This document shows, piece by piece, positions 26,321 through 34,913 of a DNA stretch of 64,000 bases. The stretch is from Bog-756 sp963734435 (GTDB taxonomy: Bacteria; Actinomycetota; Acidimicrobiia; Acidimicrobiales; RAAP-2): assembly GCA_963734435.1 (NCBI GenBank), contig CAVTHA010000010.1:310001-374000 (forward strand), read 5' to 3'. Positions within the stretch are counted from its first letter, which is position 1, and the number at the start of each line of letters is the position of its first letter. The translations under genes were made by a program, and so were the position numbers. A model generated the notes under the pieces. The model searched no databases. It was not told where the DNA came from and was given only the letters and a program-made list of their open reading frames with translations.

Positions 26321-27115
26321 GTGTCAGCCGAGCCGGACAGCATCACCACCGAGATCGGTGCACCACGGCCCCGGGCGGTGGACGGTGCCGGGCGGACCGA
26401 TCCCGAGCTGTCCGACAGTCATTTCTCGGCCGCCGTCACCGCGGTGACCGCCGCGTTCGGGGATCCCACCCGACGCGAGATCTATCTCTTCGTGCGCTCG
26501 AACCCGGGCACTACGGCGTCCGAGGTGGCCGCCCGGTTCTCCCTCCACCCCAACGTGGCCCGCCACCACCTCGAACGGTTGGCCACCGGGGGCTACCTCG
26601 AGATCACCATGGAGCGGCCCGTCGGACAGGGGGCCGGACGACCGTCCAAGCGGTTCCGGGCCGTCGGCAACGACCCGACCCTCGACCTGCTCACCCGGCG
26701 TGACGACCTGTTGGTGCTGCTGTTACAGGAGGCGATGCAGCTGCTCGGCCCGGCGGCGGCCGAAGGGATGGCCGAGCGCGTCGGCGAGGAGTACGGCCGC
26801 ACGCTCGCCGGTCAGATGTCGGCCGGTGAGGGTCAGCGCTCCCTCCGGACGGCCATGCACGCCATCGCCGATACCTTGACCGCACACGGCTTCGACGCCC
26901 ATGCCGAAGACCACGGCAGCTCCACCGCGGTGGTGGCGGACAACTGCCCCTTCGGCGATGCCGCATCGCAGTACCCGGTCCTGTGCGCGGTCGACCGGGG
27001 GATGGTCAAGGGACTGCTCGCCGGGTTGTGCGGCGAGGATCCGGGCGGAACCGTCCCGGTGGTCCTGTCGTCATCGCGTGCCCGCGGTGACGACGCCTGC
27101 GCCGCCGTGGTCTGA
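26321..27115 (+). CDS. sufR: SufR-like iron-sulfur transcriptional repressor
   Basis: A 264-residue ArsR/DeoR-type regulator. A winged helix-turn-helix (about 38-113) includes FGDPTRREIYLFV, HPNVARHHLERL and GAGRPSKRFRA. The C-terminal sensory region has Cys209, Cys222, Cys237 and Cys260; the first three form C-x12-C-x14-C (DNCPFGDAASQYPVLC, GLLAGLC), as in SufR, which binds a [4Fe-4S] cluster and represses Suf genes when clusters are plentiful. Fifteen bases downstream is a cysteine desulfurase and divergently mrp, which supports the role. No sufBCD genes are in the window. GTG 26321 follows the leaderless pattern. Confidence 0.85.
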   Translation: MSAEPDSITTEIGAPRPRAVDGAGRTDPELSDSHFSAAVTAVTAAFGDPTRREIYLFVRSNPGTTASEVAARFSLHPNVARHHLERLATGGYLEITMERPVGQGAGRPSKRFRAVGNDPTLDLLTRRDDLLVLLLQEAMQLLGPAAAEGMAERVGEEYGRTLAGQMSAGEGQRSLRTAMHAIADTLTAHGFDAHAEDHGSSTAVVADNCPFGDAASQYPVLCAVDRGMVKGLLAGLCGEDPGGTVPVVLSSSRARGDDACAAVV

Positions 27116-27130
27116 ACGGCGAGCGGGACC

Positions 27131-28273
27131 GTGGCCCGTCACTACCTCGACCACGCCTCGACCACACCGATCCGCCCCGAGGCCCGCGCCGCCATCGACG
27201 GGTGGGAGCACGACGGCGTCGCCGCTGACCCCGGCCGGGTGCACACCGAGGGGCGTATGGTCCGCGCCGCCCTGGAAGCAGCCCGCGAGCAGGTGGCCGG
27301 GCTGTTCGGCGTCCGGCCCCGCCAGGTGGTGCTCACCTCGGGCGGCACCGAGGCGGTCAACGCCGCGGTGTGGGGGGCCACCTCGTCCCGGCGGGGACCG
27401 ATCATCTGCGCCGAGGTCGAGCATTCAGCAGTGCGCGAGGCCTCGGCCCGTTCGGGCCCGATGGTCCGCATCGAGGTCGACTCGCTGGGGAGGATCGGGG
27501 ACATCGGGGAGGCCCTCCGGCGTTGCCGCTCCGTGCACGGGATCGACCCGGTGCTGGTGCACTGCCAGTGGGCCAATCACGAAGTGGGCACGGTCCAGCC
27601 CGTGTCCGAAGTGGTCGAGCTCTGCCGGTCCTACGACACCCTGGTCCATGTCGACGCGGCGGCGGCCGGCGGTCACCTGCCCATCGACTTGACCGAGGTC
27701 GGGGCCGACCTGGTTTCGGTCTCGGCCCACAAGCTCGGCGGGCCCGCCGGTTCCGGCGCCCTGATCGTTCGCCGGGGGCTCCGCATCGACCCCCTGCTGG
27801 TCGGCGGGGAGCAGGAACGCGCCCGCCGGGCCGGGTTCGAGAACGTGCCGGCAGCCATCGGGTTCGGCGCCGCCGCCGCTGCCCTGTCGTCGCCCGGCGT
27901 CCTCCAGGCGGAGGCGGAGGCGGCCCGGTCCCTGACCGAGCGGTTGACCAAGGCGGCCACCGCCGTCGACGGGGTGCGGGTCTTCGGCGATCCCGTCGAC
28001 CGGGTTCCACATATCGTCTGCCTGGGGATCGACGGGGTCGAGGCCGAGCCGGTGCTCCTCGGGTTGGACCAGTCGGGAATCGCCGTCCACTCCGGCTCGT
28101 CGTGCTCGTCGGAGACGCTCGAGCCCTCCCCGGTGCTCGAAGCCATGGGTGTGGACGCGGAGCGTTCTCTACGGCTGTCCGTCGGCTGGCCCTCGACCGG
28201 CGCCGACGTCGATGCCTTCGAGGCGGCGTTCGGCCCGGTGGTGGACGGACTGCGGGCGTTGCGGAACGGGTGA
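27131..28273 (+). CDS. iscS: Cysteine desulfurase (IscS/NifS type)
   Basis: A 380-residue PLP enzyme that takes sulfur from cysteine for Fe-S clusters and tRNA thiolation. It starts YLDHASTTPIRPEA; PLP contacts are TSGGTEAVN and EVEHSAV, Asp/His in VHVDAAAAGGH, PLP lysine Lys201 in SVSAHKLGGPAGSG, and the persulfide Cys325 in HSGSSCSSETLEPSPVLEAMG (as two short blocks). The catalytic loop is the long group I form. The GTG start follows the repressor's stop by 15 bases, so both are on one mRNA. It lacks an adjacent scaffold gene. Confidence 0.92.
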   Translation: MARHYLDHASTTPIRPEARAAIDGWEHDGVAADPGRVHTEGRMVRAALEAAREQVAGLFGVRPRQVVLTSGGTEAVNAAVWGATSSRRGPIICAEVEHSAVREASARSGPMVRIEVDSLGRIGDIGEALRRCRSVHGIDPVLVHCQWANHEVGTVQPVSEVVELCRSYDTLVHVDAAAAGGHLPIDLTEVGADLVSVSAHKLGGPAGSGALIVRRGLRIDPLLVGGEQERARRAGFENVPAAIGFGAAAAALSSPGVLQAEAEAARSLTERLTKAATAVDGVRVFGDPVDRVPHIVCLGIDGVEAEPVLLGLDQSGIAVHSGSSCSSETLEPSPVLEAMGVDAERSLRLSVGWPSTGADVDAFEAAFGPVVDGLRALRNG

Positions 28274-28324
28274 GCTTCGGCCGCCCCGGGGGACGACGCG
28301 TGGGGCAGCACCGCCGGTGGAGGA

Positions 28325-28330
28325 TACGGT
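28325..28330 (+). promoter_or_regulatory. Putative -10 element (TACGGT) of the quinone oxidoreductase gene
   Basis: TACGGT is followed after 7 bases by GTG 28338. The longer open frame upstream runs through the end of the desulfurase gene and is not coding. Confidence 0.5.
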
Positions 28331-28337
28331 GCTGGCC

Positions 28338-29309
28338 GTGCGCGCCCTCGTCTGCCCGGAGCTCGGACCGCTCGAGACACTGGTACTCGAGCGGCGGGAC
28401 CCTCCCCTCCCCGGCGAGGGCACCGTGGTGGTCGAGGTGAAGGCGGCCGGGGTGAACTTCGTCGACGGTCTCATCTGCCAGGGGAAGTACCAGATCAAGC
28501 CGCCCACGCCCTTCGTGCCGGGCAGCGAGATCGCCGGCCGGGTCGCCTCGGTCGGGCCGGGAGTGGACGGGGTCTCGGTGGGAGACCGGGTGATCGCCTT
28601 CACCGGGTTCGGTGCCTTCGCCGAGCAGGTCCTCGTCCCCGGGCTGTCCCTCGTCCCCATGCCCGCCGCCATCGACTTCGGTCAGGCTGCCGCGCTCATC
28701 CAGAGCTACTGCACCATGCTGTTCACCCTCACCCGGCGCACACGGCTCGATGCCGGTGAGTGGGTGCTGGTCCTCGGTGCGGGCGGCGGCGTAGGGCTGG
28801 CCGCGGTCGACATCGCCACCGCGCTCGGTGGGCATGTCATCGCCGCGGCATCGGACGGAGAGAAGCTGGAGGCGGCGGTGGGCAAGGGTGCCGAGGCGAC
28901 CATCTCCTACGAGACCGAGGACCTGAAGACCCGGGCCCGGGAGCTCTCCGGCGGTGGGGTGGACATCGTGGTCGACCCGGTGGGCGGGCACCACAGCGAA
29001 CCTGCGCTACGTGCCCTCCGGCACCTCGGCCGGTTCTGCGTGATCGGCTTCGCCACGGGGGACATCGCCTCGGTTCCCCTCAACCAGGTCCTGCTCAACA
29101 ACCGGACCGTGGTGGGCGTGGACTGGGGTGGGTGGACATTCAAGGATCCCGCCGGCAACCGCCAGCTCATCGGCGAGCTCATGGACCTGGTCAGCGACGG
29201 CAGGCTGCACCCGACCCGGCCCACCGCCTACCCGCTCGAGGAGGCGGCCGAAGTGATGTCGGGCCTCATCAACCGGACCATCGGCGGCAAGGCGGTCATC
29301 GTCCCCTGA
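28338..29309 (+). CDS. NADPH:quinone oxidoreductase, zinc-independent MDR family
   Basis: A 323-residue medium-chain dehydrogenase/reductase of the QOR type. The N-terminal fold shows VKAAGVNFVDGLICQGKY and PGSEIAGRV; the Rossmann motif is LVLGAGGGVGLAAVDIATALG, and IVVDPVGG and IGFATGDI follow. Zinc-binding cysteines of true alcohol dehydrogenases are missing, as expected. The substrate (quinone, enoyl or crotonyl derivative) is unknown. It ends 13 bases from the convergent ccm cluster. Confidence 0.92.
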   Translation: MRALVCPELGPLETLVLERRDPPLPGEGTVVVEVKAAGVNFVDGLICQGKYQIKPPTPFVPGSEIAGRVASVGPGVDGVSVGDRVIAFTGFGAFAEQVLVPGLSLVPMPAAIDFGQAAALIQSYCTMLFTLTRRTRLDAGEWVLVLGAGGGVGLAAVDIATALGGHVIAAASDGEKLEAAVGKGAEATISYETEDLKTRARELSGGGVDIVVDPVGGHHSEPALRALRHLGRFCVIGFATGDIASVPLNQVLLNNRTVVGVDWGGWTFKDPAGNRQLIGELMDLVSDGRLHPTRPTAYPLEEAAEVMSGLINRTIGGKAVIVP

Positions 29310-29322
29310 CGCGCCAGGTGGT

Positions 29323-30279
29323 TCAGCCCGCCAGCTGAGCCGGGACGGGCACCCCGGCCTGCTGATAGGCCTGGCGCATCACCGGGGCGGCCTGCTGCAC
29401 CAGGGCGGCGGGTGGGTCGTCGGCCAGGAAGCGTTGGAACTGACCGACGGCGCCGGCGGGGTTGGTGTCCCGCTGCAACAAGACGGTCCCGAGGTAGAGG
29501 CTGGCGGCGTAGTCACCCGGGTCGAGCCCGGCCGCCCGCTCCAGCTTGGCCTCGCCGTCATCCATGAGGGACGCGCTGTTGCCCGAGCGGCCGGTCTGGT
29601 ACTCGAGCCAGCCGAGCTGGGCCAGCGCCACCTCGTTGCCGGGGTGGTCGGTGAGGACCGACTGGTAGAGCTGAGCCGCCCGGCCCACCTGGCCCTGGTT
29701 CTCCAGGGTCGCCGCCTCGTCGAGGGTCTGCGCCAGTTGCTGGGATTGGGTCGCGCTCACGGTGCCGGTGGCGGTCTGGCCCGGCAACCGGTTGGAGGCG
29801 AACAACGACACCGCCACGATGAGGGCGGCGGCGAACGAGGCCGCCGCCCCCCGAAGCAGCCAGCGGCGGGGCCCGCTTCGAGCCGCTGGCCGGGCATCCG
29901 GCCCGATCGGAGGGTCGGTGGAGATCGGGTCAGGCGCCAGATCGCGACCACCCGGGTCGGATGCTCCCGGCGCCGGGTCGGGCTCCCCCGCCATAGACGG
30001 CTGGGTGGCATGACCCGCAGCCGACGACTGGATGGGATGACCCGGCGCGGCTCCGGTCGCCGCCGGGGCGGGCGCCGGCGCACCGTCGAGCTCCGCCTCG
30101 ACGGCCCGAAGGAGGCGCAGGTCGCGCTGTCGTAGCGCCAGGTAGTCGTCGGGGGCGAGGTCGCCGGCGAGGTACTCGGCATCGGCGTCGGCCAGTGATC
30201 TGACGAGGAAGTCGCGCCGCTCCTCGAGCTGTTCCCGTCCAGGGCGATAGCCCGGGCGGTCAAGGTCGGGGCCGGGCAC
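29323..30279 (-). CDS. ccmI: CcmI-like TPR protein of cytochrome c maturation
   Basis: Last gene of the ccm cluster, 318 residues. An N-terminal helical segment (REQLEERRDFLVRSLADADAEYLAGDL) is followed by a long Pro/Asp-rich stretch, a membrane helix (RWLLRGAAASFAAALIVAV) and C-terminal tetratricopeptide repeats (about 190-318) with AAQLYQSVLTDHPGNEVALA and KLERAAGLDPGDYAASLYLG. CcmI delivers apocytochrome to the heme lyase CcmF/H. The family is divergent and the assignment leans on position. GTG 30279 overlaps the CcmH end by 20 bases. Confidence 0.78.
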   Translation of the reverse strand: MPGPDLDRPGYRPGREQLEERRDFLVRSLADADAEYLAGDLAPDDYLALRQRDLRLLRAVEAELDGAPAPAPAATGAAPGHPIQSSAAGHATQPSMAGEPDPAPGASDPGGRDLAPDPISTDPPIGPDARPAARSGPRRWLLRGAAASFAAALIVAVSLFASNRLPGQTATGTVSATQSQQLAQTLDEAATLENQGQVGRAAQLYQSVLTDHPGNEVALAQLGWLEYQTGRSGNSASLMDDGEAKLERAAGLDPGDYAASLYLGTVLLQRDTNPAGAVGQFQRFLADDPPAALVQQAAPVMRQAYQQAGVPVPAQLAG

Positions 30280-31255
30280 CGCCGCCGGACCGGCGCCGGA
30301 AGAGGAAGGTCCCCAGGGCGGCCACCGCCACGCCTCCGCCGACCAGCGGCAGGAGCCAGACCAGCAAGGGCCAGCCGTGAGCCGGCGGGTCGAGGACGAT
30401 GGTCGAGCCATATCGGGCTTCGAGATAGGTCTCGATCTGCTGGTCGGTCCGGCCCTCGGCCAGCAGTTGTCTGACCGTGGCCCGGACGGCCACCCCCGTC
30501 GGGGCGGTGGAGTCGGCCACCGACAGGTCCTCGCAGCTCGGGCAGCGGAGCACCGATTCGATGGCGTAGGCCCGTTGGGCCGGGGTCGGCGGCGAGGACG
30601 AGAGCACACCGCTGCCGACCACCAGTGCCACCACCAGCGCCACGGCCAGCAGCGTCCACAGGGGAAAGCGTCGTTTGCTCACGCCCTCGACGCCTCGGCG
30701 CTGGGCCACGATGTGGTCGAGATCGGCGGCGGTGACCGGCGCCACCAGGAAGGCGACCACCCTCCCGTCGGGGGCGACCACGAAGGTGGACGGCGGCGCC
30801 CGCACGCCGAAGGCCACGGCCAGCCGGCCCCCCGGGTCGGAGAGGGTCGGCCAGGTCGCCCCCAGGGTGGCCTGGTAGGCCCGGGCCGAGCTGGCATTGT
30901 CGTCGAACACCACGCTCAGCATGGATGCATCACCGGACTGCTGGTGCTCGTACTGGAACTTGACCAGCTCGGTGCCCTCCTCCTGGCAGGGGCCGCACCA
31001 GCTGGCGAAGAAGTTGACCACGGTGTAGCGGCCCGGCGGCGAAGGCAACGAGTAGCGCGACCCGTCGAGCGTGGTGCCCGCCACCGCCGGCACCGGCTTC
31101 CCCACCAGCGGGCTGTAGACCTCGTCGACCGTCGCCGGAGGCCGGGTGGCGAGCACCGCCACCAGTCCGGATGCCATCACCAGCACGCCGAGCGACACCC
31201 AGCGCGCCGTGTGGCGTGCCGGCGGAGCGCCCGGGTCCTCGGCCGGCGCCCTCAC
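30260..31255 (-). CDS. ccmGH: Apparent CcmG (DsbE thioredoxin)-CcmH fusion
   Basis: One open frame of 331 codons carries two Ccm proteins. Residues 1-190 are CcmG/DsbE: signal anchor (about 20-37) and thioredoxin fold with FFASWCGPCQEE (Cys87, Cys90) and PPSTFVVAPDGRVV. From Val192, VSKRRFPLWTLLAVALVV begins a normal CcmH: anchor helix, heme/apocytochrome motif LRCPSCEDLSVADS (Cys238, Cys241), and a C-terminal helix. As one chain the CcmH motif would face the cytoplasm, so two proteins are likelier: CcmH starting at GTG 30682 and CcmG ending at the overlapping TGA one frame away. The ATG at 31255 overlaps the ccmF stop (ATGA). Confidence 0.82.
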   Translation of the reverse strand: MRAPAEDPGAPPARHTARWVSLGVLVMASGLVAVLATRPPATVDEVYSPLVGKPVPAVAGTTLDGSRYSLPSPPGRYTVVNFFASWCGPCQEEGTELVKFQYEHQQSGDASMLSVVFDDNASSARAYQATLGATWPTLSDPGGRLAVAFGVRAPPSTFVVAPDGRVVAFLVAPVTAADLDHIVAQRRGVEGVSKRRFPLWTLLAVALVVALVVGSGVLSSSPPTPAQRAYAIESVLRCPSCEDLSVADSTAPTGVAVRATVRQLLAEGRTDQQIETYLEARYGSTIVLDPPAHGWPLLVWLLPLVGGGVAVAALGTFLFRRRSGGGARPRP

Positions 31256-33348
31256 GGCCGGTCCCCCGCCCCGACCGGGAGCGGCTCGTCCCCGGCGGGG
31301 TGGGGGTCGAGATCCGCTGTCTCATCGCTGGCCGCGTCCACGGCCGGCGCGCCTGCCACCTCGACGACCGGGGCCGACACCGGGTCGGTCGGGCGGCGCC
31401 TCCGCCCCGGCACGGCCGAGAGGATCGAGCCCAAGACGATGAGGGCACCACCGGCCCACAGCCAGGCCACCAGGGGTTGGACCACCACCCGGAACTGCCA
31501 GGTGGTCCCCTTGCCCGGGATGGCGGCGATGGTCAGGTAGACGTCCTGCCGCCAGCCCGAGTCGATGGCCGGGGTGCCGACCGGCTGGGTACCGGTGCCG
31601 AACTGGCTGATGGCCGGAGTGAACTCGCCCCCGCCGTCGACCCGCAGCACCGCCTCCAGCTCGGAGTGGGACGGGGAGGTCAGCGCCCGGGTGGCGACGA
31701 ACTCCACCCGTGCGCCAGCGACGGTGGCGGTCTGGCCCCGATGGAGCAGCACCAGCCCGTCGTGGCGGAAGCCGGCCGCGGCGGAGAGACCGACAGCCAC
31801 CAGCACCACTCCGATGTGGACGACCATGCCTCCGTTGGCCCGGCCGACGAGACCGCGCCAGCCCGACAACACCGCCCGGGCACGGCCCGCGCCCGAGGCC
31901 CGCGACGAGTGCCAGGCCCCCCGGACCGACAGCACCAGGGCCCGGGCGGCGGTGGCGGCGGCAAATCCCCCGAGCCCGAAGGCCAGCAGGGGTTCGACGC
32001 CGCGGACGCCGGCCACGACGCAGGCCACCACGACCCCCACCCCGACGGCGGCCGGGATGGCCAGCCTGGCCCGCATGGTGGCGAGCGAGGTCTTCCGCCA
32101 CGGGAGGGCGGGCGCCACCGCCATCAGGAACAGCAGCCCGAGGCCGACGGGGATGAACATCCGGTTGAAGTACGGCGCGCCCACGGCCACCTGGTCGCCG
32201 CCGTGGAGAGCCTCGTAGAACAGCGGGAAGACCGTGCCGAGGAGGACGACGAAGGTGAAGCCCACGAACAAGAGGTTGTTGGCCAAGAAGGCGCCCTCGC
32301 GGCTGAGCGGTGAGTCGATCCCCCCGCCGGAGTGCAGGCGGTCGCCGCGCCAGGCGATGAGGCCGACGCCGGTGACCAGCACCAGGCCGAAGAAGCCCAA
32401 GAGGAGCGGGCCGATGGACGAGGCGGTGAACGAATGGACCGACTGGAACACGCCCGACCGGGTGAAGAAGGTCCCGAGGATGGTCAGGCTGAAGGTGGCG
32501 ATCACCAACGAGAGGTTCCACACCCGGAGCAGCCCGCGCCGCTGCTGGACCATCACCGAGTGCAGGTAGGCCGTCCCGACCAGCCAGGGCAGGAGGGCGG
32601 CGTTCTCGACCGGGTCCCAGGCCCAGAAGCCTCCCCACCCGAGGACCTGGTACGACCACCAGGCCCCGAGCAGGATGCCGGCGGTGAGGAACGCCCAGGC
32701 GAACAGGGTCCAACGCCGGGTCTCGCCCTGCCAGTCCTCGTCGAGCCGACCGGTCACGAGCGAGGCGATGGCGAACGCGAACGGGAGGGTGAATCCCACC
32801 ATGCCGAGGTAGAGGAGCGGCGGGTGGAAGGCGTTGAGCGGGTTGTCCTGCAACAGGACGTTCGGTCCGAGGCCCCTGGTCGGGACGGCCCCGGTCACGT
32901 GTCGGAACGGGTCGGCGGGGCCGAGCATCAGCCCGAAGAAGAAAGCCGCCACCACGTACACGACCAGGGTGGCCCAGGCCACCAGGGGATCGGTGGCCCG
33001 GTGACGGAACCGCCAGACCATGGCGGTGGCGTATCCGGCCAGGATCACCGCCCACAGCAGGATCGACCCGGCCAACGCCGACCACATGCCGGTGACCGTG
33101 TAGAGCAACGGGGTGTACGTGCTGTTGTTGTCGGCCACGAAGGTGAGCGAGAAGTCGTGGGTGATGAGCGCGTGCTCCATGGCGACCACTGATATCAACC
33201 CACCGAGCAGGATCAGGGGCGCGTACATCTGGCCCCTCCGCGTCGACGACGTCCGCCCCCGGGCGAGCCCCAGGGCGATCACCACGATGCCGGTGAGGGC
33301 GGCGGCGAAGCCGAGGAGGACCCCGGTGTGGCCGAAGGTCCCGTTCAC
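31252..33348 (-). CDS. ccmF: Cytochrome c heme lyase subunit CcmF
   Basis: A 698-residue polytopic protein that attaches heme from holo-CcmE to apocytochrome c together with CcmH. The tryptophan-rich periplasmic WWD domain is GWGGFWAWDPVENAALLPWL, preceded by NAFHPPLLYLGMVGF (His ligand) and followed by HSVMVQQRRGLLRVWN and TRSGVFQSVHSF. At least a dozen hydrophobic helices are visible. The C-terminal domain (GMVVHIGVVLVAVGLS onward) holds the late periplasmic region, and the last 60 residues are an acidic tail. GTG 33348 begins NGTFGHTGVLLGFAAAL. Confidence 0.94.
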   Translation of the reverse strand: MNGTFGHTGVLLGFAAALTGIVVIALGLARGRTSSTRRGQMYAPLILLGGLISVVAMEHALITHDFSLTFVADNNSTYTPLLYTVTGMWSALAGSILLWAVILAGYATAMVWRFRHRATDPLVAWATLVVYVVAAFFFGLMLGPADPFRHVTGAVPTRGLGPNVLLQDNPLNAFHPPLLYLGMVGFTLPFAFAIASLVTGRLDEDWQGETRRWTLFAWAFLTAGILLGAWWSYQVLGWGGFWAWDPVENAALLPWLVGTAYLHSVMVQQRRGLLRVWNLSLVIATFSLTILGTFFTRSGVFQSVHSFTASSIGPLLLGFFGLVLVTGVGLIAWRGDRLHSGGGIDSPLSREGAFLANNLLFVGFTFVVLLGTVFPLFYEALHGGDQVAVGAPYFNRMFIPVGLGLLFLMAVAPALPWRKTSLATMRARLAIPAAVGVGVVVACVVAGVRGVEPLLAFGLGGFAAATAARALVLSVRGAWHSSRASGAGRARAVLSGWRGLVGRANGGMVVHIGVVLVAVGLSAAAGFRHDGLVLLHRGQTATVAGARVEFVATRALTSPSHSELEAVLRVDGGGEFTPAISQFGTGTQPVGTPAIDSGWRQDVYLTIAAIPGKGTTWQFRVVVQPLVAWLWAGGALIVLGSILSAVPGRRRRPTDPVSAPVVEVAGAPAVDAASDETADLDPHPAGDEPLPVGAGDRP

Positions 33349-33388
33349 CCGAGGCGACCGGGGGAACAGCCGGGGATCGAGCGGGTGC

Positions 33389-33904
33389 TCATCGTTTCGT
33401 GCCGTTCGCGGCGGTGACCCGGCCCGGGTGGGCCGCGATGTAGTCGGAGGTGTGCTTCACCAGGATCTGGTTCGAGACGAACGTCGACCCGCTGAAGTGG
33501 CCGACGGCGATGACCGGGATGGCCGGCTGGAAGAGCTCGGGCGGACTGCCCGTGTTGTGCACGGGGACGGCGGTCCTCCCCGAGGTGACGACGAAGTCGA
33601 CCCCGGTCGGCGTGGAGTGGATGGACCCCGGCTCGACCACCCCCTCGAGGTTGAAGGTCCTCCCGCCGAGGCTGGCCGCCTGGCGGACCGCCTGATCGGC
33701 CGGAAGGTAGAAGTTGAGCGACGTTCCGAGGCCCTTGGCCAACAGGAAGGCGAGCGACCCCACCAGCACCAGCCCGACCACCGCGTAACGGAGCCGGTGA
33801 CGGGGGCCCGCCGGCGGCGGGGGTGCAGGCGGCGGGGCGGCGGGCCCGTCCGCCGGGGCGTCTCCGCCTCTCGGCGCGGTGGGGGCGCTAGGGGCGGTCG
33901 TCAC
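33389..33904 (-). CDS. ccmE: Heme chaperone CcmE
   Basis: A 171-residue periplasmic heme chaperone. After a Pro-rich cytoplasmic leader comes one membrane helix (RYAVVGLVLVGSLAFLLAKG), then the beta-barrel domain. The heme-linking His151 and Tyr155 are in LVKHTSDYIAAHP (H-x3-Y); the histidine form, not the cysteine variant of some archaea. GRTFNLEGVVEPGSI and VVTSGRTAVPVHNTG match the barrel. GTG 33904 overlaps the ccmD stop (GTGA). Confidence 0.93.
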   Translation of the reverse strand: MTTAPSAPTAPRGGDAPADGPAAPPPAPPPPAGPRHRLRYAVVGLVLVGSLAFLLAKGLGTSLNFYLPADQAVRQAASLGGRTFNLEGVVEPGSIHSTPTGVDFVVTSGRTAVPVHNTGSPPELFQPAIPVIAVGHFSGSTFVSNQILVKHTSDYIAAHPGRVTAANGTKR

Positions 33905-34071
33905 CGGTCGTCGGCGAGGCCGGCGCCCCCGGTGGCGCGACCTGGGTCCGGAGCGCGGGACTCGATCCGGAGAGCGGCCCGGGTGAGCCGACGCCGACGC
34001 CAGGCGAGCTGGACGGCGTAGAGGAACAGGATCCCGAGCACCACGGCGTAGCCGACCACCACGTAACGCAT
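33901..34071 (-). CDS. ccmD: CcmD-like small membrane protein
   Basis: A 56-residue protein with one membrane helix (YVVVGYAVVLGILFLYAVQL) followed by RRRRLTRAALRIES, the topology and charge pattern of CcmD, which helps release holo-CcmE from the CcmAB/C complex. Sequence conservation of CcmD is weak; the call rests on size, topology and its place between ccmC and ccmE. ATG 34071 shares a base with the ccmC stop (TGATG), and its stop overlaps the ccmE start. Confidence 0.8.
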   Translation of the reverse strand: MRYVVVGYAVVLGILFLYAVQLAWRRRRLTRAALRIESRAPDPGRATGGAGLADDR

Positions 34072-34913
34072 CAGGCCGCCTCGTCCTCGTCCGAGATGTC
34101 CCCCTCGGCCCGCCGCTCGGCCAAGGCCGCCTCGAGCTCCCCACGGCCCAACCGGTCCTCCAGGACACCGATGCGGTAGCGGACGAGGAGCATCCAGGCG
34201 AAGGCCAGGCTCAGCGCCACGAAGCTGAGCAGCAACGTCCAGGCCATCGAACCGTGGATGGTGGGCGACAGGTCGGGGTTGAGCACCGTCGCCCCCTGGT
34301 GGAGCGTCTTCCACCAGAGGACCGAGAAGTGGACGATGGGCACGTCCACCGCGGCGAAGAGGGCGACGAAGGCGCTGCGCTTGGCGCGAACCTCCGGCTC
34401 GGACGGGACCCGGCGCAGCGCCAGGTAACCGAGGAACAGCACCGCCAGGACGGCCGTGCTGGTCAACCTGGCATCCCACACCCACCACACACCCCACGTC
34501 GGCCTGCCCCAGATGGACCCCGAGATGAGCGTGCAGACGTTGAAGACCACCCCTACCTCCACCGCCGCCGCCGCCAGACGGTCCCAGAACAGGGACCGGG
34601 TGCGCGGCCACAGGTAGAGGAGGCTGGCCACCGCGGCCAGCCCGAAGGCCAGGTAGAGCGCCACCCAGGCCACGCCGGGATGGAGGTAGACCAGCCGCAC
34701 CAGGTCTCCTTGGGTCTGGTCCGGCGGTGTCACCCAGAGGCCGAGCCACACCGTGCCGGCGATGGCGGCCACCGCGCCGATACCGATGATCCGCTCGGTG
34801 CGCTTCGCCCGGGGCGAGGGCAGCAGCGGGGCACCGTCCCGGTCGGCCACCTGCCGGGCCGGTCCGCTCCGGGCGAGCCCACCAGCGGTGGTGCCCACCG
34901 CCGGGCCGCTCAT
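34071..34913 (-). CDS. ccmC: Heme handling protein CcmC
   Basis: A 280-residue membrane protein that presents heme to CcmE. Six hydrophobic segments frame the WWD motif WGVWWVWDARLTS, with heme-ligand histidines in LVYLHPGVAWVALY and DVPIVHFSVLWWKTLHQG. The first 40 residues are a hydrophilic extension not found in the shortest homologues. ATG 34913 overlaps the ccmB stop (ATGA). Confidence 0.94.
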   Translation of the reverse strand: MSGPAVGTTAGGLARSGPARQVADRDGAPLLPSPRAKRTERIIGIGAVAAIAGTVWLGLWVTPPDQTQGDLVRLVYLHPGVAWVALYLAFGLAAVASLLYLWPRTRSLFWDRLAAAAVEVGVVFNVCTLISGSIWGRPTWGVWWVWDARLTSTAVLAVLFLGYLALRRVPSEPEVRAKRSAFVALFAAVDVPIVHFSVLWWKTLHQGATVLNPDLSPTIHGSMAWTLLLSFVALSLAFAWMLLVRYRIGVLEDRLGRGELEAALAERRAEGDISDEDEAA

